A stretch of 64,000 bases of DNA from positions 62,345,880 to 62,409,879 of the forward strand of contig CP141132.1 of NCBI GenBank assembly GCA_035236585.1, read 5' to 3'. The notes beneath the pieces are model-generated. The model was not told the origin of the DNA and made no database searches. It saw only the letters and a list, made by a program, of their open reading frames with translations. The position numbers and the translations under genes are program-made. Of this stretch, positions 35,273-47,129 are shown piece after piece (within the stretch, counting starts at the first letter, position 1; every line of letters begins with the position of its first letter). Source of the DNA: Warburgia ugandensis (taxonomy: Eukaryota > Streptophyta > Magnoliopsida > Canellales > Canellaceae).

Positions 35273-38200
35273 TCAGACAAATGACCAGTTGATGAACATG
35301 AACGCAATGCAGTGAGCAGTGTCTTCTTCATTCAACACCTTCCAGGCTACAGCTCTCTCATATGAGATGGGCCTGCCCATGCTCGAAACACAGATACCTC
35401 CCTGAAGACATGCGAAGCCCTGCAAAATAAAATAAAAGAAAAAAGAGATAAGATTTCCATGGGAAATGAGATGGTATAAGAACAGCACCAAAAAAAGTCA
35501 ACTGCAAGAGGTGTATCACATGGCTGACGTGAGGTATCCCAGCATTCACAAACTGCTGATGAGTGGTAAAATGAGATGGTAAAACACTCACATAACAAAG
35601 TTAATTGCAAAGCAATAAAGGTGTTTCAGATGGCTCACGTCTGCCATTCATGTTTAGAGTCAGTCAGTGTTCACAAATTGTTGATTTAACATGTATTTAG
35701 TTTTAAATCCCAGAGAATTCCAACTACTAATCAGGATATTTTGGAAAGCTGAAATGATTTCATGCAGAACATCAATTGGAACAAGTTGAACTGGGGGAAC
35801 CTTATTTCCCAGCTGATTGAAGACCATAGCATTGTCACGCCAACTCATGCGGCTGATATTATGCCACTATTCAGAGAATGGGCAATAAGTTCACTAAGTT
35901 TGAAACTCATTCACTGAACCACACAACAGGCATGCTTCCACGGCTGTCTGATTCTTTACATCAGATGGCTGTAATAACTGAAAGATGACGGTGAAACTAA
36001 GATTTTTTATGTTGATATTCAATATTGTGTTGAGCAGTAATCCATGCTCCTTTACAAAATAAGTTCAAATGAAACCTAAAGCCCCAGCCCATAATGTTGC
36101 CACTTTATGTTTTCAGTAAAAATTAAAATGTTCTAAAGTTGACGCTACTACTTGAATTGACAAAAGCGCCTTTAAAGAAATCAACACAAGAGTACATCGA
36201 AGATCTCCAACATTTTCAGGTAATTTTAAATTCATCTGTAACTACGGGTCATTCTGGGCAGTTACAAATATATAAAAAAATGACAATTAAGCATCTCCCT
36301 TTAGATTTCTATGCTAAGCATGTCTTTGAATTGAAATGCCTCAGGAAACGTCAGAAACCAACTTATTCTTCTATTTTCTTTTTCTTTTTTTATCTTTTAA
36401 TGATTCAGGGCAGAAATGACTGACCTGCTGCATTATCTGCGGGAATTCAATGTAGAGAGCCTTTCTTCCATGATCATCAAATATCTTTTCAAGTGTTATG
36501 TCCTGCAGGGCGACCAACGTTGTCTCAAGCATGTCCAGGCCCGCCTGATTTGCAAAGGTAAAGACTGGCATTGCCTATTAAATTATGAAAAAAAAAAAGA
36601 GAGAGAGAGAGATTATTAACTTCAGCAAGTTAAGAGAGAATCAATAAGTAAAGGAGGCACAAGCAAGACCACATGCTTTGTAAATTAAACAAGATAATGT
36701 AAAAATTAATTAAAATAGGACGAGAACATACAAGTACAATTACTGTATTCAAAATAAAAACTGGAAGTTCCATTGCTTTCCCATAAATCATTAGAATTGA
36801 AGTATATGATAGTTGAGCACAAACCTTCAAAGTGCAGCACATTATAGCATCTGAGTGATGCCAAAGTGTTTTCAGAACAGATTCACTGCCTTCACTACTA
36901 TTCTTAAGAAGCTCCACTCCCAATTGACACCTGGAAAAAGAACGAGAAAGAAAAGGTTACATATATTTAACTGAAGTACATGTGACAACAAGAAGTCTCT
37001 CGCCTAGGTGACCAGGGTTCGAGACTGTGCATGGATGTCTCTAGCATTCAACCAAAAAGAAAAATGTACATATGACAACACCGGCAAGCTTAGTATTTAA
37101 AATAAAAAGGATTTCCAACAATGTCTGATACTCCTGTCCAACTTTCAGAATAATGGATAAACACGCCTTACTTTCAAGGAATTTGCGAGACAAGCTTAGT
37201 TTTTTCAGGTTGCCGTTGTCATGTTTGATGCCATCTTTCACTATGGTATCATAAGGCAAATATGAGCAGATTGAGGAATTCAGATTATAACTAAAGAGAG
37301 TTCAACATAACAGACCTGTAGCTTTGACAGATCCAACGGGCAAGTGTGATTGCTTCAGGCGTGCCAGGTAACTGCCGCAGAGCACCATGAGAACATAGGC
37401 GAGAGGGTGAAAGCGCCAGAGCCACCCTTTGAACAGATGATATAATGGTACGTACATACTGCCGAGCCATGGCTGCCACATTTTCTTGAAGGTGGTTCTC
37501 AAATGCAAATTGAAATGCTATTGTCATCACAGATCTCATGCTGCCACCATTTCCAGAATAACCACCAGAGATCCTGTTTCCAGCTGGCCCAACCTCGAGG
37601 GCAGAAGCAAGATCTAGGGTCCGGTTTGGACTAGAGGTATCCTGCATTATATAGACAGCAACAGGAGATCAAACTCTTACCAGGACAGAAAAGCAAAATT
37701 TCTTGTATCAAGTGATTTCTGCAACCATTTTAAGCAAAAAGATATTTTGAAACTAGGTTATATGATGTTAGAGTTTTAATAGCCTTATTCTCAAATTAAG
37801 AACGACAGCACTTACCACTCCAGAGTCAAGAGGAATGATGCGAAAACCAGAAGGTAGCAATGGTGCATCATCAGCAAATGACGCATCGATGGGGGCAAAA
37901 ACAAGTTCCGCACAAGCGCCAACAGCATTCTCATCCACACCACTACAAAGCTAACAGTGCAACACATATTAGACTTGCAAAATTGGGTACTAACAAGATG
38001 CTATGGAAAACCGTCTTAAAGAAACCTATGGCATTTGACATGTAGTCTCAGAAGCCAAAAGCCACGGATAATTACAATATATCAACCCATTAGTTGTTTC
38101 AGAATTGATTACAAAACCAAAAAGTGCCACATCCCTGAGGTCCCAAGAGTCCAAATTTACTATCAGAAATTAAATAAACACTGAAAAGACAAATATTTCT

Positions 38201-41200
38201 TGAAATCAAGATGTTAGAAAGGAAAAGATTAGCTCAGGGTCAACGAAGGTGACCCAACACAGACAAGTTTTTACCTAAGTCATGCTCAAATCAAGTCCAC
38301 TGTTTAACATTTCACTACTTTTGTTTTAAGGCTGCCAATTTAATTCTTTCAAGTCGCTCAGCAATTCCAAGTTAACCCATTTAATCTACCAGATTCTTGA
38401 TCAAACCGGTTAATTTTGGGGGGTTTCTAAAGCACTCAGCTGTTGTTCCAGACAAATGAGACAGCATAATCTGGACTGAAGTTAAGTAAATGATTATACT
38501 TACTTGCAAGAGAAACATGTCCCTAGCCATAATGGAATCTTCCTCAGCATTGCCAATGTTTTCTAGCTTGATTACCTCCAGGAACTGTTACAAGAAAGAG
38601 CCTTATGGTCAAGAAAACATTGAATGTTGTTAAGTTGCTGGAAAAGTAATAAGCACCGAAACTTAAAGTGAAACAGAAGCATAGTTAGTGCTGCTGATGG
38701 TAACTTAATTATGCATAATAGTTGTCCTCTACATGCATGATTTAGTAATCCCTTCACTATCATCATGGAACTGAAAAACATGATAATTGAAGACAAGTTG
38801 GAGACAGTTCCAACCAAATATAATCAAATCATATACAAACAACATTAAAAAATATACCTCTTCGTGCTCAATTGTGTGAGCCAGCGGAAGGATGACCTGT
38901 CCCCCAAAGCCTCCAATGCGGGAACCTGGTAAACTACAGGGGCCAGCTTTAACAGCTGCAGCTGAGTAGGCATCAATATTACTGTCTGCCCATTCTGATC
39001 GATGCTCCCTCAGGAATCTGAGGAGCACAGCTGGAGACACATTCTGCATATAAAGAAAACACGTCAAAGAAGAAACCAATTGGAATTTAAAAGAAAAATG
39101 GTTAAACATAACAAGCAAATCAAAACTGAACACTTCATTAGGGAGATTAAGAACTTAGAGAAACCAGGCAAGTAGGAAATAGCAGCAAAACCTCATTGGT
39201 AAAGGTATTGCACTTCCGGATAATTATTCCCTTGGTCAGTAGTATCAACAGATATGACGTCAGAATTTTCCAATGGATAATTCAAAAGCCAAAATATGGG
39301 CCTCTTGCAAAAAATACAAGGTAAGACAGCATACTATAGACCCTTCGTGGTCTGACCCTTCCCCAGACCCCATCCACATGGAAGCTTTATGCACAGGGCT
39401 GCCCTTCTCTTATATGTTAGATGCATGATTTATCCCCATAAAAAAAGAGAGAAAGATAGCTCAAGTCTGACACAGGCCCTATTACTTCAAGACTTCTGAA
39501 ATGGCAAACATCAATCAGATGGAATACTTTAAACTACAATTCTACACACTCATTAAAACAAATTTAGCAAATACATTATTATATCCAAAAATAAGTGGAT
39601 TTTGTGCAGGAGTCCAAAGAAGCCATTTATTACGATTTATCCAAACTCTTAGAAGGCAAAGATTCCTGCACTAAACTGAAAAAGAAAGGAGAAAACACAA
39701 GCAGGGGATTACTTACAAAATAATGACTCGCAGAAGTGCTATGAAACTAGCTGATTTCGTTGAATTAAAAGCAGAATGAAGGAAACTGATAGGATCAGCT
39801 TTATACAAAAATAGGTCAAATTGACTGATCCTAATTATCTTTCAGTTGCATCACCTGTTAGCCTTACCAACTCTACAGTAATCATGTTCCTTTAAAATAA
39901 ACTGGAACAAGCTAAAGGTACTCCCCGATGTTTTGCTGTTTTGGAGGTAGATTTCAACACAACAGAAATCTTATTTTTCAGCCAGTGAAACCATCATGAC
40001 AACCAATAAAAGTGACATAAGAGTACAAAGAAAATACATCAAATTAGTAGATAAAAACAATTTAAGGCCCAGTGTAACTTCTTCATTAGGGGAGCCTTGG
40101 CGCAATGCTAGAGTTGTTGCAGTGTGACCTGGAGGTCATGGGTTCAAGGCGTGGAAACAGCCTCTAACAAAAATGCAAGGTAAGGCTGCGTATTATAGAC
40201 CCTTTGTGGTCATCCTCTTCCCTGTCCTTTGAGTGTAACTTCTTCGTTTTCCTATAATTCTGAAGCTTACAGATCCATAAGCTATTTTGACCCGGAATTC
40301 AGGTGTTGGATAATTATATTTTATGAGATGCAAAAACTCCCCAATTTGAGGGAAAGATAGAAAAATTACTATTTTCAGATGACCACAGACATCTACAACG
40401 TATAACATGCCCTTTAGCTAGATGGCACTAAATCACTTTAGTTGTTTCAGAGATCATTATTCTATTCATGAAATCAATTTAAACCAGAACATGCCTTGTA
40501 CTGCCAAATTTTGGCCCAGTCCAGCAGCCATTTAACTGTTTAGAAATTATTGACCACGTGATCAAGTTTTGACTAGCTTTTTTCCTTGCAACAACTTCCT
40601 GAGTGCATTTAAAAGAATTGACAATTTTTCATTACTAACCTGTAAAAGCATGGATGCCTTGGCACACAGGATGGCATTGTTCATGGCTGGGAACCCATTT
40701 CCAAAGCCAGCACTGATGCCCATCATCTTGCCAGGTGTTGAATTTATAAGGATGGTAACGTCGTCCATGCCATCAGTTGCCATCATGTTCCACCCTATAT
40801 CAGTAAATCCACTGAGTGCTTCATTGAAGCCCCTGCAAAGCTTCCCACCATCAGGCTCACAAAATCAGAATGTTCAGATGAGAAAGTCCTAAAAAGGCAA
40901 GAAATCATCACCTGCTCAGCCTTTGGCTAAGTGCTCGTACGGCTGCAGGTTGTCTGCCCCAGCCAGTGATAGTTGAATTAGAAACTTCTTGTGTAATTTG
41001 CCTTAGTTGGCGTAAAGCCTGAACCAGAATAATTAAAAGAGTTAGACATCACAAGTATCAGCCCTTTCCCATGTCCTCTCTTCTTGGTCCTCTATCTCAT
41101 TTCCTAACATATGTTCTGCATACATAATAAAGGAACAGTGCTCTTTCGAAGAGTACTGTCTCTTGATAAAAGAAAACATTCGGCTTAAACAATACCCTCT

Positions 41201-43471
41201 TCCTTGCGCCTGATAACTCAGTTAGCTTGATGATTCAAACAATTTAGGAGATGAATATACTTTAGAAAGCATATGGAACATAGGAGGTATGTCACTAACC
41301 GCCATTGTCGTCTTTTGAGCAAGTACAGTCGATGACTCATACAGAGGGCGTAGCACTTCAGGCACACTCCATGGCTGGTTTTAGCAAATGAAGCTAGTCA
41401 GTACATAGTAGGTCTTTGCTCAAGGAACATGTAATCCTGCTTTACTTAGAGAAGAATTGTTCAACTAACAGATATAATTCACACACCCCAAATCCATATG
41501 ATCAAGGAACATGTAATCATGCTTTACTTAGAGAAGAATTGTTCGACTAGGTAACAGATAATTCACACACCCCCAAATCCATATGATCAACAATGTGTAT
41601 TATGGATCCACCCCCTTCACAGGGCCTTATCAGGTACCCACTGGACAGCATTTCAGCTCTCACAAAATGCTGCAGAGTTGGCATGTTCGGACCACCCTGA
41701 GTGCTGCTAAGTGATCTTTCACAGACCTAAACATTTTTGTTGAACAAAACCACATTAGGATAAGTTTCAAAATGTAAATTCTCAAAGTGATGGAAATATC
41801 CAGAAAGTAACATACCACAAGGCTACCATCTTCCAAAACTGAAGTGTAGCGCAGCAACCAGAAGTCACGTGCTGCTGCCAACGTTGTGGGGGCATAGAGC
41901 TACATAGAATTGCCATAAGTTTTCAGTAAACTAATGCAAAAAGGGTGCACTGTAAACAATACAGACACAGTAGCAACTTCATACCTGCATATATAGCAGT
42001 TCGATGGTTCCACCATTACCAGTGGGCAGCACATTTATAACATCCACAGATCGGCAATCACGGAACCACAAAGGCCGATCTTTGAGGATTTCTGCAACCT
42101 AAAGGAACTTATCTATTAATCCTCTGAGATTACCATAAATCAGCATCCCATAGATGGGAAAAAAAAGAAATAATAATAAAGCAACAGAGAGCATCAAAAC
42201 AAAGTTACCTTAGTAGGTTCTAGACCTACTAGGCCACAAGCTCGTGCTGCCACTCCAGGGCAACCATGAGAAATAGCAACGATTCCAATGGAATCCGGAC
42301 CAGGCTGAAGAGAGGAGAAAATTTTATTTGAGAAGGCGTCAACCATTCAAAGTAACATCAGTGAAATTCACATGCATTTGTCAATTTATATGAGTTATTT
42401 AAAAAGAGAAATTAAATCGCTGTTTTGCTTGCAATACCATGAGATAATAGGTACAAGACACAGTGTCAAGAGTACTGGGAATATGTTTGAAACGATCAGA
42501 GAAAGTTATTCCAGTTTGAATAAGAAAAATAAACGGTTTCATTCCTTTACTTTTTTGTTCCCATTTTAAAATAGAAGCCAATTATCAACACATTGATTAA
42601 AAGGCAAGAGACAGTAACCTTCATCCCAGGCATTTGGACCCACTCCACAGCAGTTCCAGTAGCCTTTGAAAGAAACTCAGTTAAAGTCTCCTCTGCAATG
42701 GACAAAAGTCTAACCAAAAAAAGAACAAAATCCCATAAGCTATTTAACCAAATACACGGAAATGGGTAAAAGAAAACAAAACCCCAAGGAACTATTCTCG
42801 CTTACCCTGCAGGACTAGCATCCCTTGGCGGATGCTGAGGCGTCAAATGGTGCTGACTACTCGTCACCACCGACTCACAGCTCGTATCGGTGGTAGCCAG
42901 CGTCGTCTACAAGGGAGAAACCATTTCAACTATCACCACCCAAGAAACAGAAACAGAAACCAAGATGTTGGAAAGAAATATTCTTACGTTTTGAGTTTGT
43001 TGGCGAAAATATCCATTCTCATACACCAGATGTGACACCTGTTTCTGCAACCTATCATTCTCCTCCATTAGAAGCTTATTCATAGCCGTCAGTTTCCTGT
43101 TTACAGCCTGCAGGCGTGAAGCCTCTTTCCGTTGTTTCTCCCTGCATCTGAACACAGAAAAGAAACCATACACAATTTCTTCAATCAGAGACATAGTCAT
43201 ATGTACAACCACGATAATGCACAAAACAAAACGAAGGGGAGATTGTTCGACAATACCTTCGGTTCTGAAACCAGACTTTAATCTGCTTGGGCTCGATGTT
43301 GCAGAGAATAGGACATTCCCTAATAAGCTGCTGCCGTCTAATAGAACTCGGTTTGGGGCATTCATGATAGAGCCTTTCAAGGGCTTCAACCTGCTCCGGC
43401 GTGTAACGAACATATTTTCCAGGGTCGAATCCTCCATGTTTAACCTCCTTGCATGAACTAACCGCCATCAT
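35273..43471 (-). CDS. HB15: Class III HD-ZIP transcription factor, HB15/CORONA-like
   Basis: A nuclear DNA-binding regulator of meristem, vascular and leaf-polarity development. I placed 18 coding exons: 43471-43257, 43147-42988, 42906-42806, 42709-42619, 42304-42209, 42098-41985, 41899-41816, 41726-41571, 41374-41300, 41018-40912, 40832-40640, 39043-38858, 38584-38504, 37950-37816, 37641-37316, 36930-36825, 36574-36425, 35419-35273. They total 2523 nt (840 residues), the family length. All 17 introns are GT-AG. Domains: homeodomain about 18-80 (IKVWFQNRR), leucine zipper about 80-125, lipid-binding-type START about 160-385, MEKHLA about 695-838 ending FINWSFV. The sequences YRYTPEQ-type N terminus, RYTSVLEDGSLVV and GFACLQGGIC favour the HB15 branch over REVOLUTA/PHABULOSA. 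Two ATGs open the frame; the first was used. Regulation by miR165/166 is expected. Residue 339 is Gly, where relatives I recall have Glu. Confidence 0.96.
36991..37065 (+). mobile_element. Short SINE-like insertion in intron 15
   Basis: A 75-bp insert with a tRNA-like B-box (GGGTTCGAGACT, near 37014-37025) and an A-rich end (AACCAAAAAGAAAAAT). It is flanked by a 15-bp direct repeat with one mismatch: GTACATGTGACAACA (36976-36990) and GTACATATGACAACA (37066-37080). The size suggests a truncated tRNA-derived SINE. Confidence 0.7.
39298..39409 (+). mobile_element. Au-SINE 3' fragment in intron 11
   Basis: Contains CCTCTTGCAAAAAATACAAG, then TAAGAC.GCATACTATAGACCC, TCGTGGTCTGACCCTTCCCC, and ends GCACAGGGCTGCCCTT. 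These are the characteristic 3' blocks of the plant Au SINE. The tRNA-derived 5' part is missing. Confidence 0.85.
40089..40222 (+). mobile_element. Au-SINE 5' fragment in intron 11
   Basis: Begins GGGGAGCCTTGGCGCAATGC with tRNA-like A and B boxes (TGGCGCAATGC; GGTCATGGGTTCAAGGC). It continues through GGAAACAGCCTC, ATGCAAGGTAAGGCTGCGTA and TAGACCCTTTGTGGTC, then stops. The 3' terminal GGGCTGCCCTTTT block is absent. It overlaps the 39298 copy in content, so they are two insertions. Confidence 0.85.
41421..41587 (+). repeat. 82/85-bp tandem duplication spanning an exon 8 splice donor
   Basis: Unit 1 is 41421-41502 and unit 2 is 41503-41587. Both begin CAAGGAACATGTAATC and end AAATCCATATGAT, differing by a few substitutions and a small indel. 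Unit 2 contains the last 17 bases of exon 8 and its real donor (minus strand GGG|GTGTGTG). Unit 1 is a duplicate inside intron 8. The intronic copy has four instead of five G residues before TGTG. Confidence 0.9.
42295..42629 (-). promoter_or_regulatory. Split miR165/166 target site
   Basis: The spliced mRNA reads CTGGGATGAAG (42629-42619, end of exon 4) joined to CCTGGTCCGG (42304-42295, start of exon 5). It encodes MPGMKPGPD in the START domain. The central bases match the complement of miR166. The site exists only after the 314-bp intron 4 is removed. Known family biology: miR165/166 cleaves these mRNAs and restricts the protein to adaxial and vascular cells. Confidence 0.95.
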
Positions 43472-44880
43472 CCTTACAGATCAACTCGCAGCAGGAAAAC
43501 ACGTTAAAAAGCTTGTGGAACTAAACCGCTTTCTTTTTTCCAGGTGATCCAAATCTGAACTCCAAAATGTTCAAAAGCTCCTCTTGAAACAGGTGAATCC
43601 CCGTTTTCGTACTTCGTGAGAATGCAGATACATGTGTTTCTATCAAGATTCAGAATCTCTAGTTTCAGTCAGTTATTTTCTGCATATCAAGTTACACTCC
43701 GTAGCTGGAAGATGGTAAAAGAGTCTCAAATATTACTGTTCTCCATTTATCTTCATTTAACCTTGAAAAGCTCTGGTAAAGAGAAAAGAAAATAGTTTTG
43801 TTTCAGGAATTTCAAAATATTCTCTTCTTTCTCTTCCACAAGCAGCAGACCAGGACAATTGTAGAACAACGCCTCCAATCCTCTTTTGTTCTTCACTTTA
43901 GCTGAAAAACTAAAAAGGTTAGACTTTTATCTGAAATATCTGAATATTTGAAGCGACTGTTTATCTCCTTTTTCTCCAGCAAATGGACGATCGCAGGCCT
44001 GAAACAGCAGATTCAGCAACTCGTTTTCCTCCTTTAGCCTCAAACACCGCTGAGAAGCATTCACGGATTCTATTTCTCGATCTCTACGAAGACAGAGAGG
44101 AGATAATAATAAATAAATATAATAAAAGAAAAAGAAGAAAGAAGAAAGAAGAAAGAAGAAAGGATAGGCTTCCACACCAGACGTTTTTTTCTTTCGAAAT
44201 TTGAAGGTTTCCTTTTTCCTTTATCTTTATCTGACACGGACGAGTCGGCGATTCAAACCGGCGATCCTCCAAGTTCCTTCAAAACAGAGATGAGAAATAC
44301 CTTCTGTCACTGATTTCTCGATGACTGAATCCTCTCAATAGAGATTTCTCAGGTTCCGCTTCCTTTCCTCTGATCAAGGACGGAAAATCCATTCCTCGCT
44401 ACTTCAACCAAGAAAACGATCATATCAAGCGATTCCTTCACGAAATCTCCGCTTTACACCTCAAAACAGCGTCGAAAGTGCATCTGTACGAAGGATCTTC
44501 GCCTTTCCACGGTTTTCTCCGAGGAACTTTAGCCTGTGGTTCCCAGCCTCTGAAACATCCTAGGGATTCAGAACCAGAAACGAGATTCTTGCGAGGAATA
44601 ACAAGGAAAGCAATGCACGAACAGCTTTCTTCTTCTCCCTCCTCTCAAAATGCTCGACTCAAAAGAACATTTTCGCCATGGCGATTATCTGCAAATCAAA
44701 TCGTTCTTCGATTTCTCAGAAACAGAATGAGAAAAGCATGAATTACAGTAGAAATCTCCGCCAAAATCCACTTTTGTGGACAGGAGCAAACCCCTTTCTC
44801 GTTCTTCCAACTAGCTTCTGGTTTTTCTGCTCACGCTCTGTACTGGTTTAAAACGCGATCAGGATATATCTAAGGATATT
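43472..44880 (-). promoter_or_regulatory. 5' leader and proximal promoter region of HB15
   Basis: Sequence immediately upstream of the start codon on the minus strand. A pyrimidine-rich leader tract (CTT repeats on the minus strand, about 44124-44160) is typical of plant 5' leaders. A TATA-like AGATATATCC lies near 44863-44872 (minus strand), which would allow a long leader as HD-ZIP III mRNAs often have. Frames such as 44175-43927 would be upstream ORFs if transcribed. The start site and any leader intron are not determined. Confidence 0.4.
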
Positions 44881-45660
44881 TTTCAGACGAAAAAGCCCTA
44901 GTTTCGAACTCGTATTCCCGTTGCGGCCTTGCTACTGAGTCAATTAAAACGTCATTATCAACCTTGATTCTGTAAATACCGTATTTGCCCCTGCAATGTT
45001 GCTTTGGCACCCTGCAGGTGCTTCGATATGGATGGGTTTGTCCTTTTCCTTTTGGCAGTAATGCCGGATTTACTGGATATCAATGATGGCATTTCAGTCA
45101 TCTAATGAGGTTAGGAGGAATGTAGAAACAAGACGTCCTAATCGAGGGTGTGATTGTAATTAGAAAGAGAAGTGGTGGCATTTGGTCTGGGGTCGGTTTC
45201 CATGCGCACATAAGAAACCGGAAACTTAAAAAAGGATGGCGTGGAGGGTTGCGTGGATGAGAGAGGACAGAATTATGAGGGTTTTGCATGCGCCTCGATT
45301 TCCCGCTTTTCGTTTTTTATTACATCATCACCAACATGTGCATCGATAAGTGCATGACATACGTCCACAGGAATGGCTGACACCATGGTTTCTCCCCTGG
45401 ACGGAGCGAGGGATTCATCTCGTCTCACGGGAGACATATGGGTCCACCTGTGAGCTGAGACGCGTTAATTGATCCGGACCATTGATTTGGTGGGCCACGA
45501 AGAATTCACTTATATAATTAAGCAATGATCCACACCATGAATCTGAAATGCATTTGAGCCTTCCTTCCAGCCAATGTACGGGTACGATCATCTGGCGGTA
45601 TTTTTCAATAATTTTAATTAATCATCACAGGGATATCCTTATCCTTTTAGTAAAGAGTTA
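44881..45660. other. Distal upstream region of HB15
   Basis: No gene was recognised. It contains GGTCCACCTGTGAGCTGAGA, GATCCGGACCATTGATTTGGTGGGCC and CATCTGGCGG blocks near 45435-45600, a style of flanking repeat common in some woody angiosperm genomes. Function is unknown. Confidence 0.35.
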
Positions 45661-45666
45661 TATGTA

Positions 45667-45785
45667 TAAAGTGCAGGTGATATTTAATTTTTTATGAAAA
45701 TATTTTTAACTATTATTTTCTCTAACTTTTTCTAATTTTTATATTTTCCTAACCAATCAAATGACATCTGCTCCTGCATTGAATA
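45667..45785 (-). repeat. MITE-like repeat unit, inverted
   Basis: Read on the minus strand: GCAGGAGCAGATGTCATTTGATTGGTTAGG, then AAAAAGTTAGAGAAAATAATAGTTA, ending ATATCACCTGCAC. It matches the direct units at 46470-46590 and 46675-46765. Confidence 0.6.
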
Positions 45786-45793
45786 GCTAAAAT

Positions 45794-45818
45794 TATATAT
45801 ATATATATATATATATAT
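45794..45818 (+). repeat. (TA)n microsatellite
   Basis: An uninterrupted TA run of about 12 units next to the inverted MITE-like unit. Confidence 0.9.
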
Positions 45819-46469
45819 TAATGAACAAGATTAAAATTATCGATATAATGTGGCTCCCATTTACTATAGCCACGCCACATACACTCTTCAGGAGCAAGCA
45901 AGTAGTAGTAACAATTACAAATCGGCAATAGTAAAAAAAGGTTGAAGGCAAAAAAGCTAGTGGTCAAAAAGAGAAAATACAACATGAACTGTCGAACTCT
46001 TCTTTGGTGTTAAGGTAATAATTAGGTAAAGGGTAAAAGAATGAGACATATAATGCATTACAAACATATGGTCATTTATGCGTCAATTGTGTTCTTCTAT
46101 TCCACCTCTTATAGAAAAAAGAACTTAAATCAAAATATTTAATAATAAAGGGATACATATTAGTAGCGGCTTCACTTGCCTTCTCAAAAAAGATTGTAAC
46201 AAGTATTATGGGGGACACAAGCCTTACTATGTTTTTAAATATGTACATTATTTTCTTTTATTAGAACATCGACTAAGATTGGTTTTTTATAATAAATCAA
46301 TCTAATCTTTTTTCCTTATTTTCAATTTTATTAATTTTAGATAATTTAATTCATAGTTGCACTATTTAAGTTTCAAATTGACTTTCCAAGGCTTCATTAG
46401 AAATTTAATATGATATTTCCAGGTTGGATTATATATATTTTGAGTGCATTAATTTCAGTTGTTTCATGT

Positions 46470-46590
46470 AGATGCAAGGAGCATGTGGCATTTGATTGGT
46501 TAGAAAAAAGTATAAAATATAAAAAGTTAGAAAAAATGACAGTTAGAAATTTTTTCCTACACCAAGCAAATGTCACCTACACTTTACACC
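46470..46590 (+). repeat. MITE-like repeat unit
   Basis: GATGCAAGGAGCATGTGGCA then TTTGATTGGTTAGAAAAAAG, AAAAAGTTAGAAAAAATGACAGTTAG, ending AATGTCACCTACACTTTACA. The ends GCAAATGTCACC and the inverted relation to 45667-45785 suggest a small non-autonomous DNA element. Confidence 0.6.
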
Positions 46591-46614
46591 TACTAATCCT
46601 TAGTGAAATTACTG

Positions 46615-46617
<3 letters not shown>

Positions 46618-46648
<31 letters not shown>
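46618..46648 (+). repeat. (TA)n microsatellite
   Basis: About 15 TA units between two MITE-like units. A similar run borders the inverted unit at 45794. Confidence 0.9.
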
Positions 46649-46650
<2 letters not shown>

Positions 46651-46674
46651 GTGTGTTAATTTCATATGTTTAAT

Positions 46675-46765
46675 GCATGTAACATTTGATTGGCTGGAAA
46701 AAAAATAAAAAAGTTAAAGAAAATGATAGTTAGAAACATTTTCCTTGCCAATCAATCAAAGCTCT
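46675..46765 (+). repeat. MITE-like repeat unit, third copy
   Basis: ATGTAACATTTGATTGGCTGGAAAA, AAAAAGTTAAAGAAAATGATAGTTAGAAAC, then CCTTGCCAATCAATCAAAG. More divergent than the other two. Confidence 0.5.
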
Positions 46766-46769
46766 TATC

Positions 46770-47078
46770 CAAGCACTCTAATCTTTTATAAGATGGGGCC
46801 AGCTATACCTAGTTTATCTAATTTTTTGGGCTTTTGATATATTATAATACAAAATCATGCAAATCAGCGCGTGACAATATGGTATTTTTTGTTTTTTAAT
46901 ATAGACTGGTTGTTTACAATTTCTTTCTTTTTTTCTTTTTCTTTTTTTAAAGTATCATGTATCAAAAGCTAAAAATTAGATAAACTAGGTAAATCATCTA
47001 TAGGTAGGCCTCTTCATGCAAAAAGTTATACCACTTTGACTTAAGTGCATACAAGGGTTTTGTTATATATGTGTGTGT

Positions 47079-47129
<51 letters not shown>

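Noticed and set aside
36995-37030. A possible tRNA gene because of GGGTTCGAGAC.
   Set aside because: No cloverleaf can be formed and the block is bracketed by target duplications; a SINE-like insert explains it better.
43927-44272. Minus-strand frames of 82 and 62 codons upstream of HB15.
   Set aside because: Phe/Leu-rich products of a CTT tract in the leader; at most upstream ORFs, not independent genes.
44478-44741. Plus-strand 87-codon frame opposite the HB15 leader.
   Set aside because: No recognised domain and located in the probable leader/promoter of a minus-strand gene.
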